A program made the translations under genes and the position numbers. A stretch of DNA of 20,478 bases from CAYXVB01 sp964467785 (GTDB taxonomy: Bacteria; Bdellovibrionota; UBA1018). The stretch's first letter is position 1, and every line of letters starts with the position of its first letter. Of the stretch, positions 7,709-16,240 are shown piece after piece. The stretch lies in contig CAYXVB010000057.1 of NCBI GenBank assembly GCA_964467785.1, positions 1-20,478 on the forward strand. The letters run 5' to 3'. The notes under the pieces were generated by a model, which ran no database searches, was not told where the DNA came from, and was given only the letters and a program-made list of their open reading frames with translations.

Positions 7709-9673
7709 CTAGCTCCACCGCTGAGCGAGCCCCTTCGCCTCACTTGTCCCCGGCCAAAACCAGCTCTCGCACCCAGAGTGAGCGCACTTCCAGTAGGGAG
7801 CCCCCTTTTTGGAGATCCGCTGCACGAGCGCTCCGTGCCCCTCCTTGCACTGAGGAGCCGCCCCAGCCTGCAGGATGGCTCCGGCGGCCGAGGCTGGCGC
7901 CCTTTTTTTGAGCGCCTAAACCGCTTCTTGCCACCACGGGATGCGCGACTCTGGGACGAACGAGCAGAGTTGTTCGCCACGCGGGTGACGCCGACGAGCG
8001 CGGCAAGTGCTTTGTCGAGGGCCGGGAGGAGATAGCTCTCGTTCCAATCGCAGAGATAGCGTTCCCAGTCGAGCTTGCCCTGGGCGATCTCATCGAGGCG
8101 TCCCTCCATTTGGGCGGTAAAGGCGGAGTCGACGAGCTCAGGGATCGCTCGAGCGAGGGCTTCGTCGGTGGCGAGGCCAAGCGCCGTCGGCGCGAGCACG
8201 GAACCGTCGAGTTGGACATACTCGCGGTCTTTTAAAGTCGCGATCGTCGAAGCGTAGGTACTGGGACGGCCAATGCCGAGCTTTTCCATGAGCTGGATCA
8301 CCTTGGGCTCGCTATAGCGCGGGGGCGCCTCGGTGGTTTTCTTTTCGACGCGGATCTCCCGCAGCGCGAGCGAGTCGCCCTCGCGCAATCCGGAGGGCAG
8401 AGTCACTTCGTCCTGGACGTTTTGCCAGAACCGCAAGTAACCGGAACTCTCGATGCGCATGCCGCGGGCGATCCAGCGCGTGGAGCCGGCGCGGAGATCG
8501 ATTTCGGTGCGGTCGAGGCGGGCGGGACGGCATTGGCTGGCGATCGCGCGCTCCCAGATCAGGGTGTAGACTTTAAGCTGATCAGGGGCGAGGATTGAGG
8601 CGGCTTTTTCGGGAGTGAGCTCGACGGATGTGGGGCGGATCGCTTCATGCGCGCCTTGGGCATCCGCTTTAGAGCGAAAGGTGGGCGCTCGCTCGGCGAG
8701 CGCTTCGGGTGCGTTTTGGCGCAGCCAATCGCGCGCTTCGGATACAAATTCCGGGCTCAACGTCACCGCGTCGGTGCGCATGTAGGTAATCAGGCCCTTG
8801 CCTCCCACCCCCTCGTATAACTCCTGGGCGAGCTGCATCGTTTTTTTGGGCGACATCCGGTAGCGCATACCGGCGGCCTGCTGGAGCGAGCTCGTGATCA
8901 GGGGTGGCGGAGGCGAGCGGTTTTCCTGGCGCCGCTCGATGCGCTCGATGCGATGCGGCTGGCTTCGGGCGATCTTTTCGATTTCTCGGGCCTGCGCTTC
9001 GGTGCAGACGCGAGAAGATTCGTCCTGTTGTTGCTGAGTCGCCCTTTCGGCCTCAAAACNNNNNNNNNNATCCCTCGCGGTAATCGGCATGCAAGACCCA
9101 ATAGTCCTCGGGCTTAAAGGCCAGCCGCTCGCGCTCGCGCTGGCAGATCAGGTGGAGCGTCGCGGTTTGCACGCGCCCCGCGCTCTTGCCGCCGGTGGAA
9201 TTCCAAAGAAGCGGACTCACTTCGAAGCCCACGAGCTTATCGAGACATTGACGCGCCCGCTGTGCATGGATGAGGGGTAGATCGAGCTTGCGTGGAGAGG
9301 CAATCGCAGCCTTGACCGCGCTCTCGGTGATCTGCGTATAAGTCACCCGGACAAAACGCTTGAGTCTGAGCTGCTCCACCAGATGCCAGGCGATGGCCTC
9401 CCCTTCGCGATCGGGGTCGGTGGCAAGAAAAACTTGGTCGGCTTTTTTGACCGCGTCCCGAAGCTTGGCGAGGACCTGACGTCCGCGGGGCGCACGGGGC
9501 ACATAGCGCGTCTCGACCCGCCCGCCTTCGAGAGCGAATCCCAGTCGCTTGGGACCGTCCCCGGCCAGCTCCGTCGTGTGGCCGACGCTCGCTTCAAGGA
9601 GCCAGTCGCGCCCCAGGATTTTTTTCAAAGTCTTGAGCTTTCCGGGGCTCTCGACGATCAAAAGGTTGGGCAT
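7709..9673 (-). CDS. topA: DNA topoisomerase I, interrupted by a gap and a -1 frameshift
   Basis: This type IA topoisomerase relaxes negative supercoils. The N-terminal part has the TOPRIM domain with IVESPGK (6-12, Glu8) and DPDREGE (86-92). After the gap, the segment LITYMRTDA carries the active-site tyrosine, and LMEKLGIGRPSTYA is a conserved core motif. Ten Ns (9060-9069) break the frame. The two known flanks need a true gap that is a multiple of three, so ten is a placeholder. Near the 3' end the open frame runs on to 7525 through the antisense of the convergent gene without family features. The -1 frame instead encodes a zinc ribbon (QCKEGHGALV, then YWKCAHSGC) ending at 7709, just clear of the convergent gene. 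I therefore take 7709 as the true end. The start ATG follows a TAGGGT element by six bases. Confidence 0.85.
7857..7909 (-). promoter_or_regulatory. Candidate -1 frameshift site in topA
   Basis: On the minus strand the codons TCA AAA AAA GGG contain a perfect A_AAA_AAA heptamer in the correct zero-frame phase (7909-7903). Five bases downstream, CCAGCCT (7897-7891) can pair with AGGCTGG (7869-7863). Its loop also holds GCCGCC (7888-7883), complementary to GGCGGC (7862-7857), which could give a pseudoknot-like or alternative fold. The -1 frame has a stop at 7918-7916, so any shift must occur after it. The heptamer is the obvious place before the zinc-ribbon codons. A single-base error or mutation in the A tract would look the same. 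Confidence 0.55.
9060..9069. other. Assembly gap (10 N) inside topA
   Basis: Ten undetermined bases lie between the ends of two topA reading frames. One known base of a split codon remains on the N-terminal side and two on the C-terminal side, so an intact gene requires a real gap length divisible by three. The round number ten suggests a scaffolding placeholder. The flanking protein text (ADYREG, then FEAERA) lines up with adjacent strands of type IA topoisomerases, so little sequence is probably missing. Confidence 0.95.
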
Positions 9674-9762
9674 GGACCTACCCTAGCGATGATCACGGAA
9701 CAATTCAAACTCGGATGCGCGCGCTGTTGCGATCGCGGCCCGAGTAAACGAAGGGATCGCCG

Positions 9763-12573
9763 TCAGGCGCTGCTGCGTTCGAAACCTTGATCCGCGTTAC
9801 TGGCATCATTGTGGAAGCGCGCTTTCAGCGCTTCGGGCAGCGCCGAAGGGGTGAGCAAGGTAAAATAGAAAGACGATCCTTTGCCCGGCTTGCTGTCCAC
9901 GCAGACCTGTCCACCATGGGCTTCGACGATGCCTTTGACGATCGCGAGGCCCAGGCCCGCTCCAATCCGGCGCGTCTCCTTGGCCTGCCAGTACCGATCA
10001 AAAACATGGGCGATCGACTCCGCTGCGATACCGCAACCCGTATCGGAAACTGAGACCAGGACGCGATCTTTTTGGTCCTCCGCCCGCAGCGTGATCTCCC
10101 CACCTCTGGGCGTGAACTTGAGCGCATTGCCGAGCAGATTGGATAACACTTGAAGGATCGCCCCGCGATTCGCGGCCACCTCGGGGCAACAGGCGTTGGG
10201 CAGCTCGGATCGGAGGCGGATTCCCTGCGCTCGGGCGAGAGGCTCGATCATCTGCAAGGCCTCCTGACAGATGCCGCTCACCTCCTCGGCATAGAGCTCG
10301 ATGATGTAACTTCCGGCCTCGATTCGCGATACGTTGAGGATGTCCCGGACCAGGTTTTCCATCCGACGGGAGGCCCGCAAGACTGCCTCGGCCCGGCGGT
10401 GAACCGCATCCGGAGGACCGGGACGCCGAATGAGCAGTTGGGCGTTGATCATGATCGCACCGATCGGATTTTTGAGATCATGCGAAACCATCGCGACCAG
10501 GTCGTCGCGCGCTCGCGTGGCCGCCTCGGCGCGCACGCGATGTTCGCGCTCGGATTCAAAAAGGCGATGCCGCTCCGTCACGTCCAGAACGTAGGCGATC
10601 CCTTCGTTCTTGGCCCCCTCAAAATTGATTGCACCCAAATAGACTCGCACCCGCGTTCCGTCCTTGCGGATGTACTCCTTTTCGAAAGGGGTCGCGACCC
10701 CACCAGTCACTTCCTGCTCGCGCAGAGCTCTGTTGTCGTACTCGCTCCACTCCGGGGGCGTCAAATCTCGCCAGCGGATCGCCCCGTTAGCGAAATCTTC
10801 CCGGCTGTACCCGATCATGCGCAAAAAAGCATCGTTGGCGTTCGTTACCGTCCCATCGGCGTGATAGGTGAAGATGCCCAGCAGGTTGGATTCGACCAGC
10901 CGCCGGAACTTGGCCTCGCTTCGCCGCAAGGTTTCCTCCGCGCGGCGCCTTTCGGTGACATCGTCAAAGACGATGGAGACTCCGCTCTCCGACGGGTGGA
11001 CCCGGGCCTCGTACCATGCTTCGGTGCGGGGATCGCGGAACTCCAGCACGGACCTCACTCCACGCACCATGGCCTGCCGACACCTCTCTTCGAGCGCTCC
11101 GGCTTCCTGATCGCTCCAGCGACGGGAGATCTCGCGAAAGTCAGTGCCGATCAGGCCATCCCGACGGTAACCGAGAATGCGCTCCGCACTGGGATTAACG
11201 AAAACCAATCGCCAGTTTCGGTCCAAGGCGATGAAGCCGCTGGTGATGCTGGCGAGGATCTCGGCAATCCGAGTTTCCTCGGTTTTTCGACGCGTGATAT
11301 CGCTGATCGCGCTGCTGAAGCGCTCCGGCTCCCCCCGTAGATCATAGACCGCCTGCCCGCGCAGATTTAGCCAACGCAAAGAGCCATCCGCGCGGATGAT
11401 CCGAAAATCTTGACGCAGTTGGACCTTATCCTGCATCGCTTTCTCAAGCGCACTGCGAAAGCGCGCACGATCGTCTGGGTGGATCATGCTCTCCAGCTCG
11501 GAAAACAACGCCAGACGACTACTTGGCGGCTCCAATCGACCGAACAGTCGCTGCCCGATCTCGCTCAGCTCGATCCGATCATCCCGAAGCAACCAGTCCA
11601 GCACGCCGATCTCTCCGGATTCGAGGGCAACGACGAGCTTTTCGTCCGCCTCCCGGAGTCGCAGCTCATTAGCCTCCAGCGCCCGGTTCTTCTGTTCGAG
11701 CTCACGCCGGACCTGATCGACCTGCTCCGCCGAACGGTTCAAGACCCTTGAATTATGCCAGCCAAACACCAGAAAACTGACCACCAAGGCAAAACCATAG
11801 AGCAAGGCTCCCAGCTCGATCGGATAAAATCGTTGGCGCTCACTCCAGAGAATGATTCCGCCCAGAATCAAAGTAAGAAGAATGAGCGGCAGGAGCTGCT
11901 GGCGAAAAATGATGCTCCCCGGGCCTCCTCGCGTCAAGGCCGAGAGATAGGCTTGTCCGGCCGTCCGCGCCAGGATCGCGGTCGAACTCAACAACAGAAG
12001 CAATGCGGACTGCGGCGAGATGGCGGTGGCGATCCCCGTCCACAAGAGCAAAGCGACCTGATAGAAATAGGCGGTGAAAGCCGCTAACGACAGGAGCCAG
12101 GCGATGAGAGCGAGGCTCTGAGCGATCCAGAAGCGGTTGCGCGAGCGACCTTCGATCAGCACGAGCGCGCCACCCAAGAGCAAAAAGCAGATCGCGGTCG
12201 GCAGCGACATCCGACCGGCAACTCCCGTCTCCGCGGAAAGATACTGATCGCGAACGATCCACTCGTCGAGCCCGGGATTCCAGCCGGTCAACCATTCCAG
12301 GGTCGTCAGAAACCCCAGGAGCGCGACCAAGCCGCCCAAAAAGAGGCGCGCCCGGCCATGACGGGTGTCCAAGAGGATCGCGCCTCCGAGCAGTATGAAG
12401 CCGATCGCCGCATTGGCTTTCATCATCACGAACGACGGATGCAGGCGCGCCAGCTCAGGTACCCCCAACAGCCAGCCGGCGAGGACGAGGATGCCGATGG
12501 CACAGGTCGGGATACCGGCCACCGTCTGAATTCGCCGGCTCCTGTCCGTCACGCCTGTCGACATGCCTATCAA
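9763..12573 (-). CDS. Membrane PAS-domain sensor histidine kinase
   Basis: This encodes 936 residues. The N-terminal ~275 residues contain about eight membrane helices. A coiled-coil linker follows (~280-310), then three PAS/PAC units (~311-435, ~440-555, ~560-680), two of them ending in DITRRK- and DVTERH-type PAC signatures. The kinase core has MVSHDLKNPIG with the phospho-accepting His698, an N box SNLLGNALKF (Asn816), and the DTGCGIA and GAGLGLAIVKG ATP-binding loops. No receiver or DNA-binding domain is attached, and no response regulator lies in this window, so it is an orphan kinase here. The signal is unknown; several PAS units suggest redox, light or ligand sensing. The start is TTG at 12573 or ATG at 12564; an AGGAGAGAGG ribosome site precedes both and fits the TTG spacing slightly better. 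Confidence 0.9.
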   Translation of the reverse strand: MIGMSTGVTDRSRRIQTVAGIPTCAIGILVLAGWLLGVPELARLHPSFVMMKANAAIGFILLGGAILLDTRHGRARLFLGGLVALLGFLTTLEWLTGWNPGLDEWIVRDQYLSAETGVAGRMSLPTAICFLLLGGALVLIEGRSRNRFWIAQSLALIAWLLSLAAFTAYFYQVALLLWTGIATAISPQSALLLLLSSTAILARTAGQAYLSALTRGGPGSIIFRQQLLPLILLTLILGGIILWSERQRFYPIELGALLYGFALVVSFLVFGWHNSRVLNRSAEQVDQVRRELEQKNRALEANELRLREADEKLVVALESGEIGVLDWLLRDDRIELSEIGQRLFGRLEPPSSRLALFSELESMIHPDDRARFRSALEKAMQDKVQLRQDFRIIRADGSLRWLNLRGQAVYDLRGEPERFSSAISDITRRKTEETRIAEILASITSGFIALDRNWRLVFVNPSAERILGYRRDGLIGTDFREISRRWSDQEAGALEERCRQAMVRGVRSVLEFRDPRTEAWYEARVHPSESGVSIVFDDVTERRRAEETLRRSEAKFRRLVESNLLGIFTYHADGTVTNANDAFLRMIGYSREDFANGAIRWRDLTPPEWSEYDNRALREQEVTGGVATPFEKEYIRKDGTRVRVYLGAINFEGAKNEGIAYVLDVTERHRLFESEREHRVRAEAATRARDDLVAMVSHDLKNPIGAIMINAQLLIRRPGPPDAVHRRAEAVLRASRRMENLVRDILNVSRIEAGSYIIELYAEEVSGICQEALQMIEPLARAQGIRLRSELPNACCPEVAANRGAILQVLSNLLGNALKFTPRGGEITLRAEDQKDRVLVSVSDTGCGIAAESIAHVFDRYWQAKETRRIGAGLGLAIVKGIVEAHGGQVCVDSKPGKGSSFYFTLLTPSALPEALKARFHNDASNADQGFERSSA

Positions 12574-12594
12574 ACCTCTCTCCTATTGGGCTGG

Positions 12595-12616
12595 CCGAAT
12601 GTGCTGGCTTATTCGG
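12595..12616. promoter_or_regulatory. Palindromic operator-like site between divergent genes
   Basis: The half-sites CCGAAT and ATTCGG are separated by ten bases. They form a perfect 6-10-6 dyad in the 138-bp region between the divergently oriented kinase and hydrolase genes, about 22 bases upstream of the kinase start. The position and symmetry suit a dimeric regulator. A six-base dyad can occur by chance, and no regulator gene is adjacent. Confidence 0.3.
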
Positions 12617-12711
12617 ACAAAAGGGGCGCTGCAAAGTCCATGCGTCCTAAGGAGCAATGTTCCAGCGGTACGGCGATTGCTCGCTTCTGCGAACAAACTC
12701 ACGGAGTGCAC

Positions 12712-13434
12712 ATGGCTCAGGCCACATCCGCTCGCCTCGTCTCTGGCAATGTCCGGCTGCGAGGGAGCGAGCTTCCCTATCAAACTTACCTTCCGAGTGG
12801 ATACACGCGAAGCCGCCCCTGGCCGGTTTTGCTCTTCTTGCATGGTGCCGGCGAGCGCGGAAGGGACGGCCGCAAGCAGACGCGGGTAGGCATCGGCCCC
12901 GCGCTTCGGCATTTTCCAGAGCGCTTTCCTCTGCTCATCGTGATGCCGCAATGTCCAACAGGCGCGACCTGGCGATCCGTTACCGAGCAGACGCTTCTTG
13001 TCCTCAAAGAGACCTTAAGGAACTACGGCGGGGATACCGCGCGCGTCTATCTGAGCGGCATCTCGATGGGCGCCTACGGGACCTGGGAACTCGGCGCGCT
13101 AAGACCGGATCTCTTCGCGGCACTGGTACCGGTCTGCGGCGGCGGCGACCCCGGCCTCGCGGCGCTCCGGCTCGCGAACATGCCGATCTGGGCGTTTCAT
13201 GGGCGACTCGACAACGTCGTGCCCGTGGAGCAGTCGCGAGAGATGGTCGCGGCGCTCCGAAATGCCGGCAATCCCCGGCTCCACTACACGGAATATGAGA
13301 ATGGTGGCCACAACGTCTGGGATCTGGCCTATGCCCAAGACACGCTCCTGCCGTGGCTGCTTGCGCAGCAAAACCTCGCGCGCGCGCGCCAGCCCGAATC
13401 CGCGTTCCGGCCCTTTGGGCCGTCAGGGCCCTGA
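12712..13434 (+). CDS. Alpha/beta-hydrolase, esterase/peptidase-like (COG4099-type)
   Basis: This encodes 240 residues of the alpha/beta-hydrolase fold. The predicted catalytic triad is Ser118 in GISMG (116-120), Asp167 in FHGRLDNVVP and His200 in NGGHNVWD. The oxyanion-hole segment is HGAGERG (44-50). The pattern fits the predicted-peptidase and dienelactone-hydrolase-like esterases. The open frame extends upstream to 12358, but the ATG at 12712 is preceded by GGAG with five-base spacing and begins where family similarity begins, so I prefer it. The upstream extension would also cross the start of the divergent kinase gene. No signal peptide is seen, so it is probably cytoplasmic. The natural substrate is unknown. 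Confidence 0.82.
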   Translation: MAQATSARLVSGNVRLRGSELPYQTYLPSGYTRSRPWPVLLFLHGAGERGRDGRKQTRVGIGPALRHFPERFPLLIVMPQCPTGATWRSVTEQTLLVLKETLRNYGGDTARVYLSGISMGAYGTWELGALRPDLFAALVPVCGGGDPGLAALRLANMPIWAFHGRLDNVVPVEQSREMVAALRNAGNPRLHYTEYENGGHNVWDLAYAQDTLLPWLLAQQNLARARQPESAFRPFGPSGP

Positions 13435-13464
13435 CGCATTCTGCGAGCGGGCAGCCTGAGACGC

Positions 13465-13492
13465 TTGCCTTCATCCGAACAAACCATAGAAT
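13465..13492 (+). promoter_or_regulatory. Predicted leaderless promoter of the 5'-nucleotidase gene
   Basis: TTGCCT (13465-13470) and TAGAAT (13487-13492) are separated by 16 bases. The -10 element ends six bases before the ATG at 13499. GAAGG touches the ATG directly, which is too close to act as a ribosome site. The geometry is the same as upstream of the MFS gene at 152. Confidence 0.45.
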
Positions 13493-13498
13493 CGAAGG

Positions 13499-15322
13499 AT
13501 GGCACCTCGACTCAAGCATCCGCTCGTCCCGTCATTGATTTCGCTGATCGCGATCACCGTCTCGATGCTCAGTGGCTCGTCTTGCAGCCCCGGCGTGGAG
13601 CGATCTCCGGCGTCCCTGCCCGGCTCCGCGTCCCGCGCCGTTTCCGCCGTGCCTCCCAAATCCGTCACCGTGGTCGCGCTGACCGACTTTCACGGCGCGC
13701 TCGAGCCCAATGTCACCGAGATCAATGGCCGCGAACTGATTCAAGGCGGAGCCGCGTACCTCTCGAGCTACCTCACGATCTTGCGCAAGCATGCCGAAGG
13801 GCCCGTGATCCTCGTAGACGGCGGCGACCTGTTTCAGGGTTCCATGGCCTCGAATCTTTTTGAGGGCCGTCCGGTCGTCCGCCTCTACAATTACCTCGGC
13901 ATGGGCGCCACCGCGCTCGGCAATCATGAATTTGACTTTGGGCCAGTGGGTGAGCACGCCGTCCCGATGACTCCTTACGAGGACCCCCAGGGCGCCCTCA
14001 AGCAACGCATCAGGGAAGCCAAATTTCCGGTCCTCGGCATCAACGTCCGTGATTCCACCGGCCAGATCCCGTCGTGGCTCAAGGGCTCCGTGATCTACGA
14101 GAGCCAGGGCGTGCGCATCGGGGTGATTGGCGCCACCAGCAACTCCACCCCCAGCACGACCAACGGGGCGAATCTGCGCGGCCTCAGCGTGATCAACTCC
14201 TTTGAGCCGGTCAAGCGTGAGGCGCAGCGCCTCCGAGCGGAGCTCAAGGCCGACGTCGTGATCGTCGCCCTCCACGACGGAGCCAGCTGTGGAGACAACT
14301 CGCTCGACAAGGTGGAGGACCTGTCGACTTGCACACCGGGCGACGGTCTCACGCTCGCCCGTAATCTGCCCGAAGGCCTGGTCGACGTGATCGTCGAGGG
14401 CCACACCCATCAGGGCATCGCCAAACGCATCGGACGCACCGCGATCCTCCAATCCTTCTCCCACGGCAAGCGCATCGGCTGGGTAGAGGTCCCCCTACGC
14501 ACCGGCGCCAAACCCGTCATCGCCGGCTTTGAGCCGGTTTGCGGAACTGAGGTCGTCACGCCCAGGGGCCGCACCTGCGAAGCGGGAGAAGTCCGCAATC
14601 TTCCGGGCGCCGTGATCACTCCGGCGCGCTTCCTCGGTGAACTCGTCTCGGCCGACTCCTCCGTCACGGCCCTGATCCGCCCGGAGCTGGACCGCGTGCG
14701 CTCGCTCAAGAACGAATCGCTGGGCATCGAGGTGCAGAACCGCCTGACCCGTAGCTATGCGACCGAATCCGCCTTGGGCAATCTGGTCGTGGATACCCTG
14801 AGGGCCTCGATCCCCAATGCTGACGTGGCCGTATCCAACGGAGGCGGGCTGCGCGCGCATCTCGAGCCGGGCCCACTCACCTACGGAGCGATCTTCAATG
14901 TGCTGCCCTTTGACAATCAGCTGGCAACCGTCAAAATCAATGGCGCGCTCCTGGCCAAGATGGTCCAACTCGGCTTGCGCCCTGGCTCCTCCGCGCTTTT
15001 GTGGTCGAATCTCACCTTCCAGGCGGAAGGCTGCAAGGTCAAAACGATCCAGGTCGGCGGCCACCCCCTGGATCCTCAAAAGTCCTACACGGTGGTCGCC
15101 CCGGACTTCCTGGCCAATGGCGGCAGCGATTTCAACACTCTGGGAATCCCTCCCAGCGCGATCCAGGTCCTGTGGGATCGAAAGTACATCCTGCGCGAAG
15201 CGATGGTCGGCGTGCTCAAAACCTGGCGCAGGAGCCTTCGCGCCGAGGACTTCTTCGACTCGAAAGCCCCGCGCCAGCAGTTCCACGGACCGTGCCAGGG
15301 CCCTCCAGGAGGCGGAAACTAG
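13499..15322 (+). CDS. 5'-nucleotidase / UshA-family metallophosphoesterase, probable lipoprotein
   Basis: This encodes 607 residues with the two-domain UshA architecture. The calcineurin-like metal centre is seen as LTDFHG (61-66), VDGGDLFQGS, GNHEFDFG, ALHDGAS and VEGHTHQG. The C-terminal 5'-nucleotidase domain has TESALGNLVVD, VSNGGGLRA, NVLPFDNQL and PDFLANGGSDF. The N-terminus is basic, then hydrophobic, ending SGSSC (Cys29). This resembles a lipoprotein signal, though Gly at -3 is atypical of a lipobox. Such enzymes hydrolyse extracellular nucleotides or UDP-sugars in the periplasm or at the outer membrane, for salvage or phosphate supply. The gene stands alone on the plus strand behind its own promoter-like site. 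Family assignment is strong; exact substrate is open. Confidence 0.9.
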   Translation: MAPRLKHPLVPSLISLIAITVSMLSGSSCSPGVERSPASLPGSASRAVSAVPPKSVTVVALTDFHGALEPNVTEINGRELIQGGAAYLSSYLTILRKHAEGPVILVDGGDLFQGSMASNLFEGRPVVRLYNYLGMGATALGNHEFDFGPVGEHAVPMTPYEDPQGALKQRIREAKFPVLGINVRDSTGQIPSWLKGSVIYESQGVRIGVIGATSNSTPSTTNGANLRGLSVINSFEPVKREAQRLRAELKADVVIVALHDGASCGDNSLDKVEDLSTCTPGDGLTLARNLPEGLVDVIVEGHTHQGIAKRIGRTAILQSFSHGKRIGWVEVPLRTGAKPVIAGFEPVCGTEVVTPRGRTCEAGEVRNLPGAVITPARFLGELVSADSSVTALIRPELDRVRSLKNESLGIEVQNRLTRSYATESALGNLVVDTLRASIPNADVAVSNGGGLRAHLEPGPLTYGAIFNVLPFDNQLATVKINGALLAKMVQLGLRPGSSALLWSNLTFQAEGCKVKTIQVGGHPLDPQKSYTVVAPDFLANGGSDFNTLGIPPSAIQVLWDRKYILREAMVGVLKTWRRSLRAEDFFDSKAPRQQFHGPCQGPPGGGN

Positions 15323-15387
15323 GGTGTTTCGCCACTGACACAGGTAAGAAACAATGGGGATGCCGTCGCAAAGACGACGCGGGCCCC

Positions 15388-15404
15388 CGGGGCAAAGCGC
15401 CCCG
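15388..15404 (+). terminator. GC hairpin after the nucleotidase gene
   Basis: CGGGGC and GCCCCG form a perfect six-base stem around AAAGC, 65 bases after the nucleotidase stop. No T run follows, so it is not a classic intrinsic terminator. It may stabilise the mRNA end or assist termination. The remainder of the 175-base intergenic region shows no gene. Confidence 0.3.
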
Positions 15405-15497
15405 AGCGCGCCCAAGTTCCCGTAGCATTGGAATTCTGAAGTCGATCACTCTTCGTGCGTCATTCACCGATAAATAAAGTGAGGAAGAGGAATCGCC

Positions 15498-15821
15498 ATG
15501 ACCGGAACCCGTTTCAAGTTTGTCGAGAAGCTCAGAAAATTCGTTTCCGCTGCATTCACCCTGCTGACCGCCATCGCGCTCATCGTGGCGCTCGCCGCTC
15601 CTCAAGAGGCGGAAGCGAGGTCCAAGAAGAAGCAGTCGCACTCCCAAGTCCACCGCAAGAAAGGCAAACAGGCCGCCTGGAAGAAAAAGCACGGCAAGCG
15701 CGGCCTAGCCAGCACCAAGAAAAAAGCCAAAGCAAAGCGCAAAGGCAAGAAGAAGCGCCACGCCTCGTCTACCCTGGACTCAGGCACCAGTTCGGACATG
15801 GGCGGCGAAGTTCGGTTCTGA
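15498..15821 (+). CDS. Small secreted lysine-rich protein
   Basis: This encodes 107 residues. Residues 1-40 form a typical signal peptide: basic start, a hydrophobic core (LLTAIALIVALAA) and an AEA cleavage motif, with cleavage expected after Ala40. The mature ~67 residues are dominated by Lys, Arg and His (for example KKKAKAKRKGKKKR), then end in a Ser/Thr/Gly-rich, less charged tail. I recognise no domain. AGGAAGAGG precedes the ATG at a good distance, so translation is likely strong. A polycationic exported protein could bind nucleic acid, lipopolysaccharide or cell-wall polymers, but that is only inference. It has no coupled neighbour; the next gene is convergent and ends five bases beyond its stop. 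Confidence 0.72.
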   Translation: MTGTRFKFVEKLRKFVSAAFTLLTAIALIVALAAPQEAEARSKKKQSHSQVHRKKGKQAAWKKKHGKRGLASTKKKAKAKRKGKKKRHASSTLDSGTSSDMGGEVRF

Positions 15822-15826
15822 TCCGC

Positions 15827-16231
15827 TCACTTTTCGAGAAATTTTCGGGCGAGCCGGGCAATCGACGTCTGGGCGGCCCGGACGTCCGCAAGCTTTCGCG
15901 GCCCCGAGCCACGGATCTCCTCACGCAGCTCCTCCGCGGCGCGCGCTGAGAGGTTGCCAAAAACCGCCGCCTGGATTTCCTCGCTGGCCGCCCGGAGCGC
16001 GAGCGCCAACATGGGCCGCGGCGTCTCACGCAGGAGCATCTGCATCTCGGCCGCCTCGAGTTTGACAATCCACTCAAACCCAAAGATCCGTTCTTCGATT
16101 TCACGGGCGAGGCGCGCGTCCCGCTCAGCCACCCGGGCCAGCAGAAGCTTGCGCTCGCCGGCACCGAGACCTTCGAGCATCTCGAGCACGGCTTTCATTC
16201 CGTCGATCCGTATCCCGCCTTCGTCCGCCAT
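15827..16231 (-). CDS. Stand-alone FliG C-terminal-domain-like protein
   Basis: This encodes 134 residues matching the end of the middle domain and the C-terminal domain of the flagellar switch protein FliG: GMKAVLEML (11-19), RIFGFEWIV (48-56), LALALRAASEEI (75-86), NLSARAAEELREEI (93-106) and GPRKLADVRAAQ (110-121). Full FliG is about 330 residues. The N-terminal FliF-binding domain and the EHPQR region are absent. The usual charged DDRSIQR stretch reads EAAEMQM (59-65), so torque-related residues appear lost. No flagellar genes lie nearby. The start lies nine bases after prmA and lacks a ribosome site. A TAAAAT element ends six bases upstream, its TAA being the prmA stop. An ATG at 16198 is an alternative start. 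Homology is clear; function is unknown. Confidence 0.78.
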   Translation of the reverse strand: MADEGGIRIDGMKAVLEMLEGLGAGERKLLLARVAERDARLAREIEERIFGFEWIVKLEAAEMQMLLRETPRPMLALALRAASEEIQAAVFGNLSARAAEELREEIRGSGPRKLADVRAAQTSIARLARKFLEK

Positions 16232-16240
16232 AGCTCGATT

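Noticed and set aside
10150..11340. 396-codon plus-strand open frame opposite the histidine kinase
   Set aside because: It is a shadow of a high-GC coding region; the minus strand carries PAS and kinase motifs in full.
12358..12711. Upstream extension of the hydrolase reading frame
   Set aside because: It crosses the start of the divergent kinase gene and lacks a ribosome site; ATG 12712 has GGAG at good spacing and begins the conserved part.
13532..15415. Two long minus-strand open frames (about 310 and 306 codons) opposite the nucleotidase
   Set aside because: They are shadows; the plus strand encodes all nucleotidase motifs and neither antisense protein shows a recognisable domain.
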